This document shows positions 32,540-40,402 of a stretch of DNA of 55,221 bases, piece after piece. The notes beneath the pieces are model-generated. The model did not search any database and had not been told where the DNA came from. It saw nothing but the letters and a program-made list of their open reading frames with translations. Made by a program: the position numbers and the translations under genes. The stretch is taken from assembly GCF_003149045.1 (NCBI RefSeq), contig NZ_QGDU01000025.1, positions 1 to 55,221 of the forward strand, given 5' to 3'. The stretch comes from Fibrobacter sp. UWR4 (GTDB taxonomy: Bacteria; Fibrobacterota; Fibrobacteria; Fibrobacterales; Fibrobacteraceae). Each line of letters begins with the position of its first letter. Positions within the stretch are counted from its first letter, which is position 1.

Positions 32540-33829
32540 CTATTCCGTCAGGCGGATATCCACAAGGACTTCCTTACGCCACTTCTTGACCAGTTCCTGA
32601 AGTTTTTCATTCTCCAGATGATTGGACGTCAACGTTTCAATCTTTCCGTAGTCTTCTTCCAGAGTGAGTTCGCGAATCTGGCGCATGTCGTCCAGACGGA
32701 ACAAATGGTAGGCACCATCAATCAGGACAGGTTCGGAAACCTCCCCCACCTGCAGTGCGGAAACAGGGTCTACATAAGCGGGAACCATCTCATTCTTCTG
32801 GAACCACCCCAGCTTACCGCCAGCGTAGTTGCTGGACTTGTCTTCGCTGAACTTCTTTGCGGCAGCGGCAAATTCTTCAGCAGTCTTCAGGCTCTTCTGG
32901 AGAGAGTCTGCAAGGGCAATTACATTTGCAGTATCCTGAGCGGTGGGAATCGTACGGAGCAAAATCTGAGCGGAGCGGACACCGTCTTCCTTACGGCCAA
33001 GCACGCGAGCAATGTGCCAGCCCAAAGCAGTCTTCACCGGAGTAGCGGCATACTGGCCATTCTTCAACTGGTCCAGGGCACGTTCAAATGCAGGGTCCAG
33101 CTGACCACGCTTATAATAGCCCAAGTCACCGCCCTTACCGGCAGTACTATCCTGAGAGTGAGCCTTTGCAAGAAGTTCAAAACTCATACCCAAGTTCAAG
33201 GTATCAATCAAGGCTTCAGCATCCTGCTTCACGGAATCCACAATAGCCTGATTAGGAAGAATGGGCAGCTGAATGTGACTCAGATAGACACAGTTATACT
33301 GACGAGGAATGGAGTCCTTGTAGTCCTTATAGTAGGCTTCCACTTCCTTACGGGTCGGGGAAATGGAACCCACATGACGCTGACGGACTCGAGTCATTTC
33401 CACATTGTTACGAATCTGCTTGGAAAGCATATCACGATACTGAGCCATACTCATGCCCAGCTGAGCGCGGATAGCCTTTTCAAGAGTAGTCAGACTAATG
33501 TTCTGGCTTGCGGCAAGCTGCTGCAAGTGGGAGTTCACACGCTGATCCACTTCAGCTTCGCTCACAACAATGGAGTCGCGATCAATTCGAGACAGAAGAA
33601 CCTTTTCTTCGATCAGGCGATCCAGCACGTACTGTTTCTGATCCGCTTCGGACATGGCGGAGCCTTCCGGAGTTTCCTGGAAACGATAAAGACTATTCAG
33701 GAATTCAGAACGCATAATGGGCTTGCCATCCACGACGGCAGCCACGCCTTCCATAAGCACTGGTTCGGCCAGCGCAAAAGAGGCGACAGCGCAAAGAGCG
33801 AGAGTTACACGACTAAATACGTTCATCAT
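32540..33829 (-). CDS. surA: Periplasmic chaperone/peptidyl-prolyl isomerase, SurA type
   Basis: A 429-aa exported protein with a signal peptide (1 to about 21) and a SurA N-terminal chaperone region (about 25-175). Two parvulin domains follow (about 180-275 with SQDSTAGKGGDLGYYKRGQL; about 290-385 with FSEDKSSNYAGGKLGWFQKNEM) and a short C-terminal helix. The size and layout equal E. coli SurA (428 aa), which delivers outer-membrane proteins to the Bam complex. It begins at the stop codon of the preceding chaperone-like lipoprotein (TAATG overlap) with AAGGA, and ftsE follows after 21 nt. Confidence 0.9.
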   Translation of the reverse strand: MMNVFSRVTLALCAVASFALAEPVLMEGVAAVVDGKPIMRSEFLNSLYRFQETPEGSAMSEADQKQYVLDRLIEEKVLLSRIDRDSIVVSEAEVDQRVNSHLQQLAASQNISLTTLEKAIRAQLGMSMAQYRDMLSKQIRNNVEMTRVRQRHVGSISPTRKEVEAYYKDYKDSIPRQYNCVYLSHIQLPILPNQAIVDSVKQDAEALIDTLNLGMSFELLAKAHSQDSTAGKGGDLGYYKRGQLDPAFERALDQLKNGQYAATPVKTALGWHIARVLGRKEDGVRSAQILLRTIPTAQDTANVIALADSLQKSLKTAEEFAAAAKKFSEDKSSNYAGGKLGWFQKNEMVPAYVDPVSALQVGEVSEPVLIDGAYHLFRLDDMRQIRELTLEEDYGKIETLTSNHLENEKLQELVKKWRKEVLVDIRLTE

Positions 33830-34641
33830 TATTCCTTTTCACTAAAAACTTTCAGCTTGGAAAAAATCGGGCGGGCGTTCTTCCACTGATCCTTTAGACG
33901 TTCCATCACCATGTTCTGGTGTTCAACCCAGGCACGTTCCGTAATGTCTTCCACCACTTCCGCATAGGGCAGAACGTCAGCAGAATCCAGGCGAGAAGTT
34001 ACCACGGCAATTTTCAAGGCACCGCCACAAACCTTCATGGCAGAAATCTTACCCAAGGTGACCTCCGTGAGAGAGGGGATCATGCAGGTGTCCGGAGACA
34101 CGGAAACGGAATCAAATCGTTCCACCCGCTTCATGAGCCAGTTTTCTGCAGGAGGCGCAACAAAACTCTTGGACTTGTTCATCTTGTAATATTCGTTGGC
34201 CTTGCCCCATTCCTTGAAGTAAATGATGGCACCGGAAATCACGTTCTTACCACGGAGGTACAGCTCCGGATGTTCATTATAATAGGCAAGCTTTTCCGCA
34301 TCTGTCACGATCATGGTATCCAGGTAGCTCTGGAGGAAATAATCCACGACCAACTTGCGGGTAGCGATTTCAATCTGGGACTTCAAAAGGGAATCGTTCA
34401 GGATACCACTCTTGGTGGCTTCCTGGAAAATGGTTTCCTCGTTGATCCAGCGTTCCATAAAGGAAAGCTTCGCATGATCATCCATCGTATCCCAATCCGG
34501 GTGAAGTCTACGGATGTCGGATTCCTTAAGTTTGGTATCACCGACGGAAATCACCACAGGATCTTCCTTGCCGAACGGCAAATCACATGCGGTAAGGACC
34601 GCAAGCATCAACGCAAAAAAGAAAAAGGGCAAAAATTTCAT
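33829..34641 (-). CDS. SurA/PrsA-like lipoprotein, no complete parvulin domain
   Basis: A 270-aa lipoprotein (signal ending LAVLTAC, Cys 19). The mature region starts VVISVGDTKLKESDIRRL and continues with helices like the N-terminal chaperone domain of SurA/PrsA (about 30-140). The following segment (about 140-230) occupies the parvulin position but lacks recognisable catalytic signatures. It is translationally coupled to surA (1-nt overlap). It is probably a membrane-anchored holdase working with SurA, or a diverged paralogue. TAAATTTG lies 5 nt before the ATG with no Shine-Dalgarno sequence, suggesting that the surA-ftsE transcript starts here without a leader. Confidence 0.78.
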   Translation of the reverse strand: MKFLPFFFFALMLAVLTACDLPFGKEDPVVISVGDTKLKESDIRRLHPDWDTMDDHAKLSFMERWINEETIFQEATKSGILNDSLLKSQIEIATRKLVVDYFLQSYLDTMIVTDAEKLAYYNEHPELYLRGKNVISGAIIYFKEWGKANEYYKMNKSKSFVAPPAENWLMKRVERFDSVSVSPDTCMIPSLTEVTLGKISAMKVCGGALKIAVVTSRLDSADVLPYAEVVEDITERAWVEHQNMVMERLKDQWKNARPIFSKLKVFSEKE

Positions 34642-34646
34642 CGAGA

Positions 34647-34654
34647 CAAATTTA
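34647..34654 (-). promoter_or_regulatory. -10-like TAnnTTTG element, chaperone operon
   Basis: TAAATTTG lies 5 nt upstream of the ATG at 34641 with no Shine-Dalgarno sequence. Confidence 0.45.
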
Positions 34655-34674
34655 GAAAATTCAGTAATTCGAAA

Positions 34675-37600
34675 TTACTTCAATTTCCCAAAAAGTCCCT
34701 TCAACTTGGTCAAGGACTGGGTATCCACTTCTTCCTGGTCATCATCGGCCTTACGTTTGAAGCGAAGCACTTCAAAATCCTCCAGCATGGATCGGCCCTG
34801 GAGGTACATTTCCGGGAATTCCTTGTCATCGGAACTCATACGTTCCACATCGGACAAAAGGTCTCTTGCCTTTTTCAGCTCGTGATCCTTCAGGAATCTG
34901 GACTTCAGGAAAGGACGGAAGGAATCGCGAAGGGAACGGGCATCCAGAAGGTCCTTAATAGAGTCTTCGGAGGTATTATCCATGGTTTCTCCAAGGACAA
35001 CCAGTTCGGAAACCTGGCGGACTCTTTCGAACAAAGTATGTTCTTCCTGATAGAGTGCAACCAACCTGGAAACGAAGGGGGTACAGACATCATTCACATG
35101 ATCCTTCCCCTGACGCATGGCGACGCTAAATTCACGAAGGGCATCCCAGCATTTGACGAACGCTTCTGCGCCGATCAAGCCGGCTTCATAGGTTGCACGG
35201 ACCAGAGCCAATCGGGTTTCTTCATCTTCCGTGCGGGTAGTTGCCGCAAGGTTGCGGAAATCCTTCATCTTCTTTCCGCGGGAGAATTCCAGGCCCGAGA
35301 ATCGCATGCAGCGATTTACATCCAGGCCATCTGCAATGAGGGATTTTGCCACCCAGATTTTCATCACGGTATGAAAGTCATCGGCGTATACACCGCCTGT
35401 TTCCAGCATATTCAGGCGGTCAGCGACGCCGGATGCAACCGTCTCGGCATTTCGATTATTTGCATCATCCTTACCGCCGGATTCCAGGCGCTTACGGAAG
35501 TTCTGCCAGAACTTGGATTCCTCGGATGTCATCAGGGCGGAATCGCCTAGACGCCAGCCAAAGCGGGAATTTTCCAGAGGGAAATCAATTCCGTAGGTTA
35601 CCACCACCGGACGCACCGCCAGGAAAAAGCGGAAACTACCCCACTCGGGAGAAAGCTCCACCGGGAATTTTTCAGCAACACCATTCTTAAAGACATTCAA
35701 ATGCAGTCGCAAATGATTTTCCCTTTCCGGCGTTACCGTAGGGATGTCGCATTCCAAATTCTTCATCTCCCCGAATACTTCGTAAAGAAGTAGCATGGGC
35801 GCCTTATGGGGAGATTCCTTCAGTTTATCGCAGAAGGCATCGTCAATGGCTGTACGTTTAGCATCCATCTGCTTCTTGGATGCCTTAGGCATTTCGCGAA
35901 TAATGGATTCCATCATCCATTCTCGCCACTGATGGATGGACAAAGCCAAAAGCGCAGGTGTGGTTTCCGCCAACAGGTCGTACGGGAATTTCAAAGTAAT
36001 ACCGTCACAACTCTTGGTAGCATCAAAAACCATTTCGCCTGTAACCATGCGGGCAACAGATGAAGAGGGACGCCCATTCCAGTCGAAACCCATAATACGG
36101 AAGCTTTCTACGGAGCCTCCGTTTTCAGCAGTTGGCTTTTCATTCTGGGCGTTGCCATGACCTCGCCCGTCACGGCCCTTAAGGCCGCCAAAATCCATGC
36201 GGTTACGGAAACCGCTATCCGTATAGCTGACGCCGGATTCGCTCTGGTCCAGCCAGAACTTTTCATCGAACTTCAGCCATTGATCGCCCTTCTCCGCAAG
36301 ATAGGCTTTCAAAGTGCGGATGGAATTCACCTTCGGGGCGATTCGGACGTAATAATCTACTAAGGCATCTTCGTGAGGCGCCAGGCCAAACTGACGTTTG
36401 CGGGCTTCCAGGGCGTGAAGATTTTCCACCACCCGTTCGTTATGAACCATGAAGGGGAACGGCCTTGCAATATCGCTCATGACCACCGCCTCACGCCAGA
36501 AAATCTGGGCGCAGTCCTCGGGATTGACGCGGGCGTAATCTACGCGATGGCCTCGACTAATCACAAGACCTCGGAAGGAAACTTCCTCCACCGCTTCCAC
36601 AAAGCCACGTTCCTTATTCCAGACAGGGGCAAACCAGCGGCGAGTGCAGAAAGGTTCTGCCACCTGCATAATCCATTCCGGCTTAATTTCGGCGGCCTTG
36701 GTCAGGAAGGTTCGGCTAGTCTCTCGGACTTCCGCACTAAAGAGCCATTCCACACTCTTGGCGTAAAGATCGCTTCCCGGGAACACATGGGTTTCCCTAC
36801 CACTTACAAGACGATAACATCCGTTTTCAATATCGCGGCGAGCAATGCCCCCCAAGAAACCGGAGAGCAGCGCAATGTGCAAGTTATCGGCATGGAAACC
36901 TTCAAGAGGGCAAGTCCTGTTTTCAAATTTTGCATCCAGAATACGGCCGAACTGTTCGTAAAGATCGATCCATTCACGGCAACGCAGGAAATGGAAAGAA
37001 TTCTTATCGCAGAACTTACGGAGCTTATTCCAGGACTTTCCATCCCATTCTTCGCAGAAGGCGTTCCACATACTGACATAAGTCAGGAAGTCGCTCTTGT
37101 GACCTGCAAACTTCTTATGGAGACCGCGAACGCGTCCACGTTCAGGCTCTTCATTGGGAACCACACGGGGGTCCTGGATCGAAAGGGCGGAACAGACAAT
37201 GAGGGCGGGCTGCAAAACACCGGCGTCACGGGCTCGCAATAGAACTGCAGACAACGCCACGTCCATCGGAAGCTTCGTCATATCGCGACCAAGCTTGGTC
37301 ACGCTGCCGCTAGCATTATCCGCCGTCAGAGCCCCCAGTTCAAACAGAGTCTTGTAGGCGCCACGGAATGCAGAATGCGGCGGACTCTGCAGGAAGGGGA
37401 AACTTTCCATTTCCAGACCAAGACTGCGAAGCTGCAGCACCACGTTGGCCAAATTGCTACGGCGGATTTCCGGTTCCGTAAAATCATCCCGCTTTTCAAA
37501 ATTCTCGGGGGAATACAGTCGGATACAGACGCCTGGCTTCACGCGGCCCGCACGACCGGTGCGCTGGCGGGCGCTGGCCTTGGAAATTTCCTCTACAGGA

Positions 37601-38760
37601 AGTCCCTGGATTCGAGCCTGAGCGTTATATCGGGAAATACGGGCCATACCCGTATCCACCACATAGGCTATGCCCGGAATGGTTAGAGAGGTTTCTGCAA
37701 TGTTGGTGGCAAGGACCACACGAGTCTTGTTGGTACTCTTGAAAATACGACGCTGCTCTTCGGGGCTCATGCGGCCATACAGCGGGAGAACGTCAAAGCT
37801 GGCGGCATCCAGATCCGGCTTCAATTCGTTGGCCAAGTCCTGAATAACACGTTCCGTCGGGAGGAAGCACAGCAGGTGATCCCGATGGCGGCTTTCCAAA
37901 TCCAGAATGGCGTCCCTAGCCTCTTCTATCAAGCCGGAGTCGCCCTTGCCGGACGCATCGCGAGGACCATCATCTTCGCCATCATTTTCCCAGGGACCGC
38001 CGCGGAATCCCTTCGGTGCCAGCGCGCCCGCTCCACGAGAACCACCGCGGAAATAATATTCCACATCCACAGGGAACGTGCGGCCTTCCGCTTCCAGCAC
38101 ACAACTGTTGTCGTAGAACTTTTCAAAGAGGGCGGCATCCAGAGTTGCAGATGCCACAATCAACTTGAAATCCGGACGTTGCTTCAGCACCGACTTGAAA
38201 ATCCCCAGAAGGATATCGATGTTCAAGGAACGTTCGTGAGCTTCATCGATGACGATGGCGGAGTACTGCTTGAAAAGACGATCTCGACGGAACTCCTGCA
38301 GAAGAATACCATCGGTCATGACCTTGATGGGAGCATCATTTGTACCCTGCTCCCAGAAACGGATCTTGGTACTGACCAGTTCATCCGCCTTCAGTTCTTC
38401 ACGCAAGCGGTCCGCGATGGACATGGCCGCAAGCCTGCGGGGCTCCGTCACGCCAATCTTGAAAAGCGGCTTACTGGATTCTGCGTCATTTTGAAGCGCT
38501 TTTCCTCCGTCATTCTGAGGCGCTTTCCCTCCGTCATTCTGAGGCTGCGCAGCAGCCGAAGAATCCAGGGACGGACTTTTCTTGACGCATTTCTCTACGA
38601 AATATTCCAGCAGGAACTTCGGTAACTGCGTAGACTTACCGGAACCTGTATCCGCCTTGACAATGACCACCTGGTGAGTATCCAGCAAATGCAGGAAATC
38701 CTCCCGCTTCTGCACCACAGGAAGTTCAGGATACTCGATTTTCAGGACGTCAAGATTCAT
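34675..38760 (-). CDS. hrpA: ATP-dependent RNA helicase HrpA (DEAH)
   Basis: A 1361-aa DEAH-box helicase with RecA1 motif I TGSGKST (38-44), DEAH in IVIDEAHERS, SAT in ASATLD, RecA2 motifs (NIAETSLTIPG, QRTGRAGR), an HA2/OB region and the long C-terminal DUF3418 of HrpA. In enterobacteria HrpA acts on ribosomes and mRNA. Odd feature: between motifs I and Ia is an insert (about 58-97) holding three 8-residue repeats (QNDGGKAP, QNDGGKAL, QNDAESSK). A second low-complexity Gly/Asp insert lies at about 240-275 (RGGSRGAGALAPKGFRGG...). Both look like non-essential loop expansions. No Shine-Dalgarno sequence is obvious before the ATG. Confidence 0.93.
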   Translation of the reverse strand: MNLDVLKIEYPELPVVQKREDFLHLLDTHQVVIVKADTGSGKSTQLPKFLLEYFVEKCVKKSPSLDSSAAAQPQNDGGKAPQNDGGKALQNDAESSKPLFKIGVTEPRRLAAMSIADRLREELKADELVSTKIRFWEQGTNDAPIKVMTDGILLQEFRRDRLFKQYSAIVIDEAHERSLNIDILLGIFKSVLKQRPDFKLIVASATLDAALFEKFYDNSCVLEAEGRTFPVDVEYYFRGGSRGAGALAPKGFRGGPWENDGEDDGPRDASGKGDSGLIEEARDAILDLESRHRDHLLCFLPTERVIQDLANELKPDLDAASFDVLPLYGRMSPEEQRRIFKSTNKTRVVLATNIAETSLTIPGIAYVVDTGMARISRYNAQARIQGLPVEEISKASARQRTGRAGRVKPGVCIRLYSPENFEKRDDFTEPEIRRSNLANVVLQLRSLGLEMESFPFLQSPPHSAFRGAYKTLFELGALTADNASGSVTKLGRDMTKLPMDVALSAVLLRARDAGVLQPALIVCSALSIQDPRVVPNEEPERGRVRGLHKKFAGHKSDFLTYVSMWNAFCEEWDGKSWNKLRKFCDKNSFHFLRCREWIDLYEQFGRILDAKFENRTCPLEGFHADNLHIALLSGFLGGIARRDIENGCYRLVSGRETHVFPGSDLYAKSVEWLFSAEVRETSRTFLTKAAEIKPEWIMQVAEPFCTRRWFAPVWNKERGFVEAVEEVSFRGLVISRGHRVDYARVNPEDCAQIFWREAVVMSDIARPFPFMVHNERVVENLHALEARKRQFGLAPHEDALVDYYVRIAPKVNSIRTLKAYLAEKGDQWLKFDEKFWLDQSESGVSYTDSGFRNRMDFGGLKGRDGRGHGNAQNEKPTAENGGSVESFRIMGFDWNGRPSSSVARMVTGEMVFDATKSCDGITLKFPYDLLAETTPALLALSIHQWREWMMESIIREMPKASKKQMDAKRTAIDDAFCDKLKESPHKAPMLLLYEVFGEMKNLECDIPTVTPERENHLRLHLNVFKNGVAEKFPVELSPEWGSFRFFLAVRPVVVTYGIDFPLENSRFGWRLGDSALMTSEESKFWQNFRKRLESGGKDDANNRNAETVASGVADRLNMLETGGVYADDFHTVMKIWVAKSLIADGLDVNRCMRFSGLEFSRGKKMKDFRNLAATTRTEDEETRLALVRATYEAGLIGAEAFVKCWDALREFSVAMRQGKDHVNDVCTPFVSRLVALYQEEHTLFERVRQVSELVVLGETMDNTSEDSIKDLLDARSLRDSFRPFLKSRFLKDHELKKARDLLSDVERMSSDDKEFPEMYLQGRSMLEDFEVLRFKRKADDDQEEVDTQSLTKLKGLFGKLK
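38484..38556 (-). repeat. 24-bp triple repeat inserted in frame in hrpA
   Basis: CGTCATT(C/T)TGA recurs at 38484, 38508 and 38532 (24-bp period). The last copy runs into a palindromic stretch (CATTCTGAGGCTGC ... GCAGCCGAAGAATC). It resembles intergenic dispersed CATTCTGA...GAAGAATC elements and encodes the QNDGGKA repeats. Confidence 0.75.
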
Positions 38761-38999
38761 GTGCTTTTAGAAATTAGAGATTAGAGAGGTTAGAGACTAG
38801 AGATTAGAAACTAGAATCCAGAGATTTTAGGGTATAGGGTTCAGGGGATAGTGATTAGGGATATTAAGAATACTCCATCGGGCTATTTAAAGACGAAACT
38901 TCCTCAAAATCACAAGCACTTGCATCCTGCGGCCCTAGCCCCTAGAACCTAGCCCCTAGCCCCTAAAATGCCCTAGCCCCTAAAATGCCCTAGTCCCTT
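38761..38999. repeat. Low-complexity intergenic repeats upstream of hrpA
   Basis: Two degenerate tandem tracts are visible: TTAGAGA/CTAGAGA units at 38769-38825, and CCCTAGCCCCTA/AAATGCCCTAG units at 38932-38998, the latter including an exact repeat of CCCCTAAAATGCCCTAG. Between them is AT-rich sequence. No gene is seen. Confidence 0.7.
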
Positions 39000-39146
39000 T
39001 TAATCCTTAATATGTCCGCATTTGTCGCAGGTGAACTTGTAGCTGTTATCAGGATCCACCACCATGACGCCATCGCAATCAGGTTCTTCGCAAGGCAATT
39101 CACCAGGCATCACTTCGCGATAAGTTTTCTTTTCTTCGTCGTTCAT
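39000..39146 (-). CDS. Small zinc-ribbon protein (48 aa)
   Basis: A short reading frame of 48 codons plus stop that is easy to miss. It begins MNDEEKKTYREVMPGELPC and has two cysteine pairs, C-x4-C (PCEEPDCDG) and C-x2-C (FTCDKCGHIKD). The spacing between the pairs fits a single-zinc ribbon. It lacks a signal peptide, so it is cytoplasmic. The start has AAGG at 10 nt and a TAAATTTG element 11 nt upstream. It is divergent from the GDSL esterase gene across 90 bp. The function is unknown; zinc-ribbon miniproteins often bind nucleic acid or a larger partner. Confidence 0.7.
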   Translation of the reverse strand: MNDEEKKTYREVMPGELPCEEPDCDGVMVVDPDNSYKFTCDKCGHIKD

Positions 39147-39236
39147 AATCAAACCTTCAAATTTACGTTCCAAAGATAAAAAACTAAATTTGGGCAGTCA
39201 AACGCGGGCTTCCCGCAAATACAGACGGAGTGAAAA

Positions 39237-40376
39237 ATGTCCGAAACTAAATACACCAAATGGGTCGCCTGCTGGGGAAACGCAACTTCCATCACGGACC
39301 GCACTGCAGCAGTTTACGCAAAGGACATTACCCTACGCTACCCCATCCGCATCTGCTTTTCCGGAAGCAAGCTCCGTTTCCGTTTTTCAAACCTGACCGG
39401 TACAGAACCTGTAGAGGTGACAAGCGCCTTTGTATGCCGCAATTCCCAAGCGCCTGTAATGATTACGTTCAACAAAAATACAAGCGTATCCATCCAGCCG
39501 GGAAAGGAAATCCAAAGTGACGAAATTCCTTTTGATGTCACCGCAGGCGAAACCGTAAATGTGAGCCTATATTTCGCAGGTTACACACAAATGAACGCCG
39601 GCACCCTCATTACAGGTCCGCTTTCTTCCGGTAAATACACCTACGGCAATTACGCAACTGCAGAAGAGTTCCCCGCAGAACTGACCCGCAATACCAACTG
39701 GTTCTATTTCCTCAACACCGTGGACGTTCTGACGGAGGAATCCAATCACGCACTGGTCTGTTTCGGCGACTCCATTACCGCACAAAGCTGGCCCGACTAC
39801 CTGGCCCTTGAGGCTTGGAACGCAGGGAAGCGCAACGTGTCCATCATCCGTCGGGCCGTCAGTGGCACCCGCATCCTCCGTGAATACAACTGCATTACCT
39901 ACGCCGCCTACGGATTGAAAGGCGCCACCCGCTTCCCCATCGAGTTGAATGTGGCAGGTGCATCCGCAGTCATTATCCAGCACGGCATTAACGACATCAT
40001 CCATCCCGTTGGCGTGGAGGTGAACAAGTTCCGCCCCTGGAGTGACATGCCCACTACCGAGGATTTAATCCAAGGCGTTCAGGACATTTACATCAAGCAC
40101 GCCCGCCAGCTGGGCCTTAAAGTTTATAGCGGCACGTTGCTTCCCATTTTCGGGTGGCGCACCTATAACGAAAACCGCGACGTCATCCGTAACGCCTTTA
40201 ACGAATGGTTGAGAACGTCCAGCGAATTCGACGGTTGCGTAGACTTCGACGAAGCCGTCCGCGATGGTGCTGACCACAAGAAATTTGCAGAAGGTTTTGA
40301 TTCCGGAGACCACCTCCATCCCAGCGAAAAAGCCTATCAGGCCATGGCTGCAGCAGCTTTAAAAATTCTTCAATAA
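39237..40376 (+). CDS. SGNH/GDSL-family esterase, two-domain
   Basis: A 379-aa hydrolase. The N-terminal beta-sandwich (about 5-165) precedes an SGNH domain with block I FGDSIT (nucleophile Ser179), a Gly in VSGTRI, block III HGINDI (Asn) and block V DHLHP (Asp358, His361). This layout occurs in carbohydrate esterases that remove acetyl groups from xylan or mannan oligosaccharides. No signal peptide is visible, so it likely acts on imported sugars, matching the cytoplasmic GH116 enzyme. GGAG precedes the ATG by 7 nt. A TAAATTTG element lies 45 nt upstream and the leader contains a small GCGGG/CCCGC hairpin. The substrate is uncertain. Confidence 0.83.
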   Translation: MSETKYTKWVACWGNATSITDRTAAVYAKDITLRYPIRICFSGSKLRFRFSNLTGTEPVEVTSAFVCRNSQAPVMITFNKNTSVSIQPGKEIQSDEIPFDVTAGETVNVSLYFAGYTQMNAGTLITGPLSSGKYTYGNYATAEEFPAELTRNTNWFYFLNTVDVLTEESNHALVCFGDSITAQSWPDYLALEAWNAGKRNVSIIRRAVSGTRILREYNCITYAAYGLKGATRFPIELNVAGASAVIIQHGINDIIHPVGVEVNKFRPWSDMPTTEDLIQGVQDIYIKHARQLGLKVYSGTLLPIFGWRTYNENRDVIRNAFNEWLRTSSEFDGCVDFDEAVRDGADHKKFAEGFDSGDHLHPSEKAYQAMAAAALKILQ

Positions 40377-40402
40377 GCCATTAATAATTTTAAATACAAA
40401 CA

